From the NCBI GenBank assembly GCA_029817715.1, contig JARUPY010000087.1, positions 3,968,001-4,032,000 on the forward strand: 64,000 nt of DNA, given 5' to 3'. Of the stretch, positions 50,817 to 60,800 are shown piece by piece; positions within the stretch are counted from its first letter, which is position 1, and each line of letters opens with the position of its first letter. The notes below the pieces were generated by a model, which did not search any database, had not been told where the DNA came from, and saw nothing but the letters and a program-made list of their open reading frames with translations. A program made the translations under genes and the position numbers. This DNA is from Melastoma dodecandrum. Lineage: Eukaryota > Streptophyta > Magnoliopsida > Myrtales > Melastomataceae.

Positions 50817-50909
50817 TTTTAATATTCCGCTTTCACTTATCTTATCTAAAAGGACTCGGATATCCTTTTAGAAAAATTTTATCTTTGTATTTTCCGCTGC
50901 TTTATTTCT

Positions 50910-51054
50910 ACGACTGTCACAAAACAACTCAAGAAAGGATAACTAAAGCCATAAAAGCTGTAGCTGACATCTAATCAGATAAAGAAAGGAAGAGTTATAC
51001 AAAGACAGAAGCTGCGACCACCAGAACAGAACAACTCGAAAGTTGCTCAAGGTC
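50910..51054 (-). other. Spacer of the inverted repeat: viral end region, only partly in copy 1
   Basis: Read on the minus strand this 145 bp continues the virus from GCTTTATTTC to ...GACAGTCGTA. Its last 60 bases or so (50910-50971) match the very start of copy 1 (42816-42880). It is therefore the missing link that shows how the circular viral map closes onto the PBS. Confidence 0.85.
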
Positions 51055-51147
51055 GGAAATAAAGCAGCGGAAAATATAAAGATAAAATTTTTCTAAAAGG
51101 ATATCCGAGTCCTTTTAGATAAGATAAGTGAAAGCGGAATATTAAAA

Positions 51148-51519
51148 CTAGGCAGTAGATAAATACAGATGTTGCTTGATATACCAAGCAAGATACTGCC
51201 GGTACTGGACATGGTTGCGGAGGGAAGTCCATCCGCCACATAAATCCCAGGGGTTGTGGAAGATCCATTCTTCACCTGGTTTCATGTAGGCAAAGTAAGA
51301 AAGCTGGGCCTCAATTGTGTGTAGCACACAGTTTCGGGCCTTATAGTTTATGTACTCGTCTAATGCAGTGATGGTACGGGTAAAATGTTTAAGGGTTTTC
51401 TTCTTCTTCCAGAGTGGCTCGCCATACTGTCGACGAATACTGTGGAAGTGGCTACGTAAGACATCACTATTGGGAAAGGGAGGTTTGCTGAAACGCTGTC
51501 TTCCTAGTGGAGGTCTCAT
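51148..51519 (-). CDS. Viral ORF2, 123 residues, copy 2
   Basis: Counterpart of the ORF at 50445-50816, ATG at 51519. It differs at a few positions (for example PPLGRQRFSKPPF instead of PPLRRQRFHKPPF). The frame is intact. Its function is unknown, as for copy 1. Confidence 0.6.
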   Translation of the reverse strand: MRPPLGRQRFSKPPFPNSDVLRSHFHSIRRQYGEPLWKKKKTLKHFTRTITALDEYINYKARNCVLHTIEAQLSYFAYMKPGEEWIFHNPWDLCGGWTSLRNHVQYRQYLAWYIKQHLYLSTA

Positions 51520-52165
51520 CACACCTACTATCAGTGGCCGCGACCTGCGCCTGGCAGCCCTCCTGGCTATAACGGCAAGTGGTCCTTATGGCAGTCGATA
51601 GCTTTACGATTCTGAGAGAACCCTACCGAGTTAACAGTGTACTGCAAACATCCATTTCACAATTAGAGTCTGGGTAGTCAAAACCATAACACTCATCTCA
51701 AGATTTAGAGTTTGTCTGGGGAAGAGTCCTTTCCTTAACAGGTCATACCATCATACTGAAGTAGATAACATAGAATAATAAGGTTGATAAAAGATTTGCC
51801 AGCTACAATATAAACATCATCAAAGGTGATAAAGGATAAACAATCAAAACAAAGCAGAACCTGGAAAGCCCTGGAAATAACAATGATAAAATGAATATAA
51901 AACAAAGCATACGATGGATGCTGGACAAAAGAGTCATGAATTTGGGTTTTCTGGTTTTTGAATGTTTTTGGGTTTTCTGGGTTTTGCAGATGTTTTTGGG
52001 TTTATCGAAGGTGAGGGGGGTTTTCTTGAGAGATTGTCGATCTAGGGAACCACCACTACTGGATAACACCTTAGGAGAAGCTTAGCCGGCCATGGAATTG
52101 GGAAAACTACTTGTGTATTAGCTCTCAATGTAAATTGCTCTCCCTTTCTCCTCTGGTGGGAGTGT

Positions 52166-52174
52166 CTATTTATA
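52166..52174 (-). promoter_or_regulatory. Viral TATA box, copy 2
   Basis: Plus-strand CTATTTATA is the reverse complement of TATAAATAG and sits at the same viral position as in copy 1, so transcription would run leftward toward the inverted-repeat centre. Confidence 0.7.
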
Positions 52175-52318
52175 TTACAAAGATTTCACTATGCGAAAAG
52201 CTGTAAAGCTAAATTAGTGGAGCGAAATTTGCGGAGGAATCTTGCAGCTTTTGGAAAGTTAATTGGCTGCTTGTGCCGGCCTTATCGCTAAGGCATCTTC
52301 TTTATTCCTCGTGGGCGG

Positions 52319-55300
52319 CTACTCTCTTGGTCGCTTTCCTCGATTGTCGGGGAAGTGTTCTGAACTTCTTTTTTGAGTGGATGAGGGACCCGCTGATGAA
52401 GATTCTGGATTTGGGCCGGATGGGCCTGATGAGCTTGGGCCAAGGTCTACTTTGTTTAGGAAGTCTTGTGCAATATCTTCCCAATATACTCCGTCATCGT
52501 GATGCTCGTGCTGGTGGAGCGCACATTGAAGCATGTGGACATGGTTCGGGTCTGTGAACTGGATCTGATGTTGAAGTACGACGTCTGGGTCTAAGTATGG
52601 AACTCCGTTTTCTTTACAGAGTCTGATCTTCAGAAATTCGTTGTCGGTGATGGCCATTTCTCTGTCTGAATGGAGTGGAGCTTCATGAACTAGAGAAAAG
52701 GGGAGACTGGCGAATTCGTCTACTGTGTTGATGGATGCCATCGCTTGTAGCCTTGAGTCGAAATACCAGTACCTGCGGAAAAGATAAACTGAATATGGGG
52801 TTATATCGCCGAACTTGAAGTATTTGTCTTGGTGAGCTTCAATCCACATCTTCCACTGTATTAGTGGGGCAAACCACGATAGTACTTCAGCTAAGTGAGA
52901 GTGAGGCCTTCTGTGTGGTGTGAAAGTATAGAGATCTCCCAATTGTCCCAGATAAGTGAGTAGTTCTTCGGTGGGGAATTCAAGAGCCATTATGTACTTA
53001 TGCAGGAGATACCATAAGAGCCATTTTAGTTCTTCAGGAAAGATACTCATTGGCTCGATGGATATGACTCTGAGGAAAGGATAGCAGGGATGTAGTCCTT
53101 GTTCTGGGAACATCATTCGTCCGTATTTGCTAAAAATCCTTTCCAGGTATCGTTTTACCATGAAGCCTGCATTGGCAAGGACTTCTTCCACATGTTCTTT
53201 GTTATCATAGTGGATAATCTCTGGAGGAAGAATCCTTCTCATATCCAAAGGTTTGGGCACATATGTGCGTATCATGGCCTGCAAGCTTGGAACTTCATGT
53301 AGTGAAGGATTAGATATATCAAAGGGCCGGGAAAGAAAGTCAGCAACCACATTGGTCTTTCCTTTGATATGTTTGGCAGTGAAGGTGTACTGGGAAAACC
53401 ATTCTGAGAGTCTGAGTAGCTGTGCATTAGGTATCTTCTTCTGTGTGAACTTAATCATAGATGGGAAAGAAGACATGTCACTTTCAACAATAAAATGATG
53501 GCCAATGAGGTGGAACTCAAATTTTTTAATGCCATACTTGACTGCTAGAATTTCCTTCATTGTTGAGTGATAGTGTTGCTCAGCTGTATTAAATCTCCCA
53601 GACTTATAGGCACATACCTGCCGTTTTCCATTCTTTTCCTCTAAGAGGATGGCGGCCCAAAATTGATCACTCGCATCTGTTTGGAGGATGCGGACTCCAT
53701 CTGAAGGGATCTGCAAAGGGGGAAGTATCTGTAAATGGGTCTTTAGATACTTAACTGCTTCGGTTTGGGCTGGTCCCCAGGGTGATGAATCCTTCTTGAG
53801 TTGGGCCTCTAATGGACTGGTGTACCTGCTGATGTTAGGAACAAAATCTCTCAGGTAATTAACAATTCCCAAAAACTGTTGGACTTGTTTCTTTGTAAGA
53901 TTTGTGTTTGGGAATTTTAATAATTCTTGGGCTATATGAGGTCCAGGGTGATATTGTCCGTTAGATAGGCTCATTCCCAAGAATTCCACTGAATGTTCAA
54001 AGAGTCTCATCTTTTTCTCTGAGAGCATTATGCCATGTTCCTGTATAAGGCCTGCAAATTGTCCTAGCAGTTTCTCATGTGAAGGCCTGTCTCGGCTGAA
54101 TAGCAGGATGTCATCAATATATACAAGTGCAGAGTCCAAGATCGGTTCAAAGATCTTTATCATGACTTTCTGGAAAAGTGATGGGGCAGTTTTTAGTCCA
54201 AAGGGCAAAACTGTCCATTGGTAGTGTCCATCTGGGATGCAAAATCCCGTTTTCCATTTATCATCAGGGTGTATACCAAGTTGCCAAAAGCCACTTTTAA
54301 GGTCAAACTTTGAAAAGATTTTTGCTTTTGCAAGTGAAGAGAACAATACCGTTCGTCTTGGCACTGGAAACTTATCATCCTGTAGGAACTGATTTAGAGG
54401 CTGATAATTTATAACTAACCTCCGTTTTCCCCTGATCTGTTCGGAACGTTTGTTTACGTAAAACGCTTCGCATGCCCACTGTGAGTCTGTTGGCTCAATT
54501 AATCCCTGCTGCAATAAGGAAGCACATTCTTTTTTAGCAGCCTTAGTATCATCAGGATTCATACCTGAATGACTAGCCTTTGTGGGATTAATGTCTTCAT
54601 TCTGCTTGAATGGCAGCCGAACAAAGAACTTTGAGTTCTTCCATAATGGATGAGGGCATTTCTGTAGAAACTCTTCATGACTTTCTGCAAAGGATGAACT
54701 GAACAATTGTTTCATTCTTTCTGCAGGCTCAATAGAAAACATCCGGGTTAGTGATGTGTATGGCTTGAAATTTCCATGATATTTGAGGCCTGTAGACAAG
54801 ATCATCAGTTCTGGTAATTTATGCAGAATGTTCCATCCAAGTACTATATCTCTCCCTGGAAGATCTGTGACATATAAGGAGGATTGGATAATGCAGTTGT
54901 GGAAAAGCTTTATCTTTAAATTCTTAGTCTTGTGAGTGGTATGGAACACGTCACTTGATGCAGCCACAAATTTCTTCATGTATGGAACTAGGAATTGTGG
55001 CGGTACAAGAATCGGGTTAATCATGCTTTCTGCTGCTCCAGTGTCTATGAAGGCAATGGCAGTAACTGGTCTATGGTACTTGGAAAAATATACCTGGACC
55101 TTTATATGTGGTGCCATTTGGGAAGCAGCAATGAGTGGGAGCTGTTGGGGTGAATCTTGTTTATAAGGTTCTTCCTCATCAGAGTCCCCTGTAACAATGA
55201 TGGTACCATTATTGGATTCTTCAGAAGGTACTTGCCTTATAGGAATGATGGGGAGGTTCTGTCCTTCTGGATGAACTCTGATGGTGTATATTCCCTCTTC

Positions 55301-57768
55301 AGCATCTGTTTCTGAAAATTCTCCTTCAAGACAAAAAACTGTCTTTTTAGTTTGGAATTCTTCTAAGGAGAAAAGAGATTCAAGATCATCATCCCTCAGG
55401 GATGTCTGGGTGCATTCTTCAATTTGCGCCATTAAGCCTTTTCCCCTCCTGGGGCAGTTCTTTGCAAAGTGGTCAGGCTTATTGCAAATGAAACATTTGT
55501 TGGACTTTCTTTGTGGTCCAACCTTCTTCTTGAACCTGAGAAATCTCTTCCACTTCTTTGGAAACCTGCGTGATTTTTTAGGGAACCTTTTTCCTTTGGA
55601 GAAATCCTTCTTTCCATGCTTTATTTTGTGGGGCTTGGGTCCTGGAGCACAAGAGCACAAATCTTTGCTGGTACACTTAATTTTGTACCTGTTTTTCTTG
55701 GCTCGGCAGACTTGGTCTAGACGTTTGTCTTGATTCAGAAATCCTTGAATGATTTCTTTTCTCTGGCACAGTTCATTGACCCCAGAGATGATTTCTTGCT
55801 GAATCTGTCCGACCGTTAGTTGAGCAATCCTAACATTCTTGCTGATAAGACTTTTCTCAACCATAGCAGATATAGGTGGTTCTATCGAGGATAGAAATAC
55901 AGGTTTGTATGTATTGTCTCCACCTAAATGCAAGAATAGATGCAGCATTCTTTGGAAATGTTTATCCAAATCTTGTACCTTGTACGAGCAGCATCTTCGT
56001 TGGAAGAATTCTGTCCTTTTCTCTTCTAGGAGGTCATTTGGGTTGCCAATTAGATGAAGGTGGAGGTTGTTCATGAAGTCTGGTAAAGTCATATTTACCA
56101 TTTGGATTTGATCTTGTTCTGAGAACAGATTCCACCATGTCTGCAAGGTGCCATGAAAATTGGAGGTCAAGTCTGTAAGGATATCAGAGGTGTTATATAC
56201 GGTTACCCTTTTGTGAATACACCACGCAAGAAAATCTTGTATGCGCTGTGGCCATTGGTGTCGTGGTATGTCATCAAAGGTAAACTTGTTATTTCCCTCT
56301 GTTCTCCTAGGAGGAGTTTCCTCCATTGATTCATCTGACTGTACTTCTTCTTGTCTATAGGTACTGGTTTCTGTCTCTTCTCTGTCTGCCATAAATACAT
56401 GGGTCAGTACTAAAGATGAGGTTTCTGAAGTATCATCAGATACCTGTTCTGATTCACCCGTAGAGGTGCTTTCCTCGGATGAGGAGGTGGTCTCTTCTGA
56501 TGAGTTCTCAGAAGTGTGAGATTCCTCATACCTATTTGCCATGAGAATCTGGGAAGGCATAAATGAAGGAGACTGGGAGAAATAGCTTCCAATAGGGTCG
56601 TGGTTATCATAATAACCGTCAGAAGTATTTTCAGAAAGACTGGGTGAGGACTGAAGAGTAGTCGATGTTACCCATTTCCTTGTTGGGCAATCAAGAGAGT
56701 CCTGATGTCCTCGGATCATTAACTGTTGTGTCTGAGGGCTAGGACTAGACTGTGTCTCTGGACTGGGTGTTCGGTGTCTTTCTGTAGGTTTGGAGCTTTC
56801 TGCCTTTCTCTTGCCTTCTTTAATCTCATTCCTTCTTCTGGATGACTTCTGCTGTTCTCTAATAACTTCTCTGATTTCTGCAGGATCTTTCTTTCCAACT
56901 TGTCCATACAGAGGAGGAGCATTAGAGGATACTTGCATAAATGAAGAAGTCCTATTACCAAAATCCAAGATATCAAAAGGCTTTGAGATGGGATTCAAAC
57001 TTAACCCATAGCTTTGTGGGATAACTTGTGGTCGTCCAAAGCTTAGTAGACTGGCAGGGTCTGGTTGTTTGTTTAGATCCACCTGCTTGTCTTCTAATAT
57101 CTTGATCTGCCTTTTAAGCTTGGCGATCTCATCATCTGGGTCAGACCTGAAATAAGAAGGGTATTTACCCTTTTCAAAGTTCTCTAACCTCTTATGAAGG
57201 GATTGGAGCATCGCCTGGTTTTTATCCTGATGAGCGTCTATCTTTGCACTGAGCCTGGCCTCTGTTCCTGTCAAAAGTTCTTGGACAGTGTCTATTTTTC
57301 TGCAGATTGTGTTGAGTCCTGCATTTTGCGCTAAGGCATTTTGGCTTTGCCAATTGAGGACATGTTCTGCAGTACTATTTCTCAGGGAATTACCCTGTGC
57401 ATCAACACCTGTCGGAATAGGAATTTTGGAACAGTACCTAATACCGTCAATGGTTTGCTCATTTTGAGGTGGGAAGTTCAACTCTCCAGGTCTTCCCATC
57501 ATCATGATTTCTGATGGGGTGCTGGTGGGTATTGGCTTTTCAGCCTCTTGAGCACAACTGGTGGGTTTTACCTCACCTAGGATTACCTGCGAAGAAGGGT
57601 TCTTCTTCTGCCACTTAAGAATATTTCGGTAGCAAGGTAATACCTTTGAGGGCTTCTTTTTAGGCCGTATCCGAGGGGCCTGGTCGATCAGGAACTGCCA
57701 TGCTCCATAATCTGTTTTGATTTGGGGAGCGGCATCTGGCTCATCATCTTTGAAGGGCTTCTGATCCT
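52319..57768 (-). pseudogene. Viral polyprotein, copy 2, 5'-truncated but otherwise open
   Basis: One uninterrupted frame of about 1,816 codons on the minus strand ends at the stop at 52319. The first internal ATG (57505) gives 1,728 residues. It contains the coiled coil, capsid, CCHC finger, DTG protease, RT with YIDDILLF, RNase H and the unassigned C-terminal region. The natural start, movement-protein core and PBS are absent because of truncation at 57768. Some residues differ from the other copies: the RT reads TAPSLF and LLFSRDRP where copies 1 and 3 read TALSLF and LLFSPDRP. Lacking its start, it is not a complete gene. Confidence 0.9.
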
Positions 57769-57791
57769 TTTCTGAGAGTCTGAGTAGCTGT
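57769..57791. other. Templated filler at the copy 2 / copy 3 junction
   Basis: Between the broken end of copy 2 and the start of copy 3 lie 22 bases (57770-57791) identical to the RNase H-coding region of copy 2 at 53402-53423, in the same orientation. The last two bases overlap the start of copy 3. Such copied inserts are typical of error-prone end joining. Confidence 0.85.
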
Positions 57792-57796
57792 ACAGT

Positions 57797-57808
57797 TGGT
57801 ATAAGAGC
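57797..57808 (+). other. Viral primer-binding site, copy 3, one mismatch
   Basis: TGGTATAAGAGC differs from the canonical TGGTATCAGAGC of copy 1 by one base (C to A). It lies 81 bases upstream of the polyprotein ATG, as in copy 1. Confidence 0.85.
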
Positions 57809-57888
57809 CTTTTCCTTTCTTCTTTTCGAGGGGAGTGAGAGATCTAGACTAGGAACTCCACCTGGAGAAGCACCTTGCCCACACCACC

Positions 57889-60800
57889 ATGGATAACACT
57901 ACTCATACTAGCTCTACCGTGATGAATGCTCCCATCACACTAGACTCAGGCCTTAGTATAAGAACCTCTACTTCTGACAGACTTGGAGGGTTATATGAGA
58001 TATCCCATAAAGAAGAATGGGAGGAAACTAAGCTTCCTCTCCTCAACCCTTATGCTGCTTTCATCAAGCCCTCTTTGAATCCCATAAGAAGTATCCGGAC
58101 ACTAATCAGACATCCTTCTTCAAAAGTACTAGAGTATGTCCAAGCCAGCAAATTCAGCCAACACCCTATTTGGGCCACACACAGGGAACAGTTTGTGTCC
58201 CTCCAACTACCTGCTGAATTTCCCAGACAATGGATTGACAAAGGATATACTCATCTCCACTTTGGAGCCATTAGACTTGCATTAACCTACCATGGCAGGA
58301 AAGGTCTCCCAGTCACTGCAAGAATGGCCCTTCTGGATGTCAGATACAGAGAGTATCAACATGCTTGTATCGGCACCGTAGAAACAACACTAAATGCTGG
58401 GACAGTATTTGTTACACTTTATCCCAACTTCTGTATGTCTCTACAGGATTCCAACATACTGAATGCCTTACAAGTACAGGTCCAGATTGCAGGACCAGAA
58501 CAGGATGAAAATTCCATTGAAGCAACCATGCACTACCAGATGGCTTACAGAGTGCAAAATCATGCACTAGACCTCAACGTTGCTGACAATAACGGTGATG
58601 CTTTACTTATTCGAAGCGATTACCATAACTCACAAGCCCCTACATGCTTATATGTACCCAGGCAGATCAGCAGAGATGACCTCCTCAAACTTTTGCCTGA
58701 AAGATGGATCACCAACTATGAAAGAACTCAACAGAAGGTCAAACCCATCCAGTCGTCTGAAACAAAGTTCATCAGGAATAAAGACGGCACAGTAATCATC
58801 AAGTTTGACCGGACACATGAAAAGGATGCCCCAACTCCTTCGATCTTCCCAACTATGTTCATGATGCAACCTCTTCCTCGGCAGAAGAAACCTAGTCCCC
58901 TTAACCGTATCATCCATTCTTTTGATGAACAGGGACAAGAAACGTATCACTTCAGAGATCCAGCAACTGACCACTGCTACTGGGATGTTTGTTCCTCAGA
59001 CATTTGCGGATGCAAAGATGAGCATCTCTCAAGCGATGATGAGGATACCAGGAGAAAAAAGAAGTCACAAAGAAAACCTGTTGACTCTGACTCTGACAGT
59101 GATGATGATCAGGATCAGAAGCCCTTCAAAGATGATGAGCCAGATGCCGCTCCCCAAATCAAAACAGATTATGGAGCATGGCAGTTCCTGATCGACCAGG
59201 CCCCTCGGGTCCGGCCTAAAAAGAAGCCCTCAAAGGTATTACCTTGCTACCGAAATATTCTTAAGTGGCAGAAGAAGAACCCTTCTTCGCAGGTAATCCT
59301 AGGTGAGGTAAAACCCACCAGTTGTGCTCAAGAGGCTGAAAAGCCAATACCCACCAGCACCCCATCAGAAATCATGATGATGGGAAGACCTGGAGAGTTG
59401 AACTTCCCACCTCAAAATGAGCAAACCATTGACGGTATTAGGTACTGTTCCAAAATTCCTATTCCGACAGGTGTTGATGCACAGGGTAATTCCCTGAGAA
59501 ATAGTACTGCAGAACATGTCCTCAATTGGCAAAGCCAAAATGCCTTAGCGCAAAATGCAGGACTCAACACAATCTGCAGAAAAATAGACACTGTCCAAGA
59601 ACTTTTGACAGGAACAGAGGCCAGGCTCAGTGCAAAGATAGACGCTCATCAGGATAAAAACCAGGCGATGCTCCAATCCCTTCATAAGAGGTTAGAGAAC
59701 TTTGAAAAGGGTAAATACCCTTCTTATTTCAGGTCTGACCCAGATGATGAGATCGCCAAGCTTAAAAGGCAGATCAAGATATTAGAAGACAAGCAGGTGG
59801 ATCTAAACAAACAACCAGACCCTGCCAGTCTACTAAGCTTTGGACGACCACAAGTTATCCCACAAAGCTATGGGTTAAGTTTGAATCCCATCTCAAAGCC
59901 TTTTGATATCTTGGATTTTGGTAATAGGACTTCTTCATTTATGCAAGTATCCTCTAATGCTCCTCCTCTGTATGGACAAGTTGGAAAGAAAGATCCTGCA
60001 GAAATCAGAGAAGTTATTAGAGAACAGCAGAAGTCATCCAGAAGAAGGAATGAGATTAAAGAAGGCAAGAGAAAGGCAGAAAGCTCCAAACCTGCAGAAA
60101 GACACCGAACACCCAGTCCAGAGACGCAGTCTAGTCCTAGCCCTCAGACACAACAGTTAATGATCCGAGGACATCAGGACTCTCTTGATTGCCCAACAAG
60201 GAAATGGGTAACATCGACTACTCTTCAGTCCTCACCCAGTCTTTCTGAAAATAATTCTGACGGTTATTATGATAACCACGACCCTATTGGAAGCTATTTC
60301 TCCCAGTCTCCACCATTTATGCCTTCCCAGATTCTCATGGCAAATAGGTATGAGGAATCCCACACTTCTGAGAGCTCATCAGAAGAAACCACCTCCTCAT
60401 CCGAGGAAAGCACCTCTACGGGTGAATCAGAACAGGTATCTGATGATACTTCAGAAACCTCATCTTTAGTACTGACCCATGTATTTATGGCAGACAGAGA
60501 AGAGACAGAAACCAGTACCTATAGACAAGAAGAAGTACAGTCAGATGAATCAATGGAGGAAACTCCTCCTAGGAGAACAGAGGGAAATACCAAGTTTACC
60601 TTTGATGACATACCACGACACCAATGGCCGCAGCGCATACAAGATTTTCTTGCGTGGTGTATTCACAAAAGGGTAACTGTATATAACACCTCTGATATCC
60701 TTACAGACTTGACCTCCAATTTTCATGGCACCTTGCAGACATGGTGGAATCTGTTCTCAGAACAAGATCAAATCCAAATGGTAAATATGACTTTACCAGA

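Larger units (their letters stand above)
42815..50909 (+). mobile_element. Endogenous pararetrovirus copy 1 (Caulimoviridae), near full length
   Basis: About 8.1 kb in plus orientation: a pre-PBS segment (42815-42881), PBS, one polyprotein frame (42975-49647, broken by a single-base insertion at 45475), TATA box, leader and ORF2, ending inside the intergenic region at 50909. Domain content (movement protein, CCHC, DTG protease, RT, RNase H, no integrase, no LTRs) is diagnostic of Caulimoviridae. A single polyprotein that includes the movement protein is typical of petuviruses and also seen in florendoviruses; genus needs RT phylogeny. The viral sequence just upstream of 42815 is absent here but present in copy 2 (50972-51054). 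Left host junction: ...aatactag / gatgtcagc. Confidence 0.9.
50910..57768 (-). mobile_element. Endogenous pararetrovirus copy 2, inverted, 5'-truncated
   Basis: About 6.9 kb in minus orientation. Its 3' end is 50910, where the viral sequence stops a few bases short of the PBS; its 5' end is inside the polyprotein at 57768, so the PBS, the movement-protein region and roughly 400 codons are missing. It contains the rest of the polyprotein without interruption, the TATA box, ORF2 and the full intergenic region, including 50972-51054, which copy 1 lacks. It is highly similar to copies 1 and 3, with scattered single-base differences. Confidence 0.9.

Noticed and set aside
42815..50971. The 60-bp inverted match at 42816-42880 and 50910-50973 taken as transposon terminal inverted repeats
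   Set aside because: It is explained by copy 2 ending in the same viral segment that begins copy 1; the elements encode a pararetrovirus, not a transposase.
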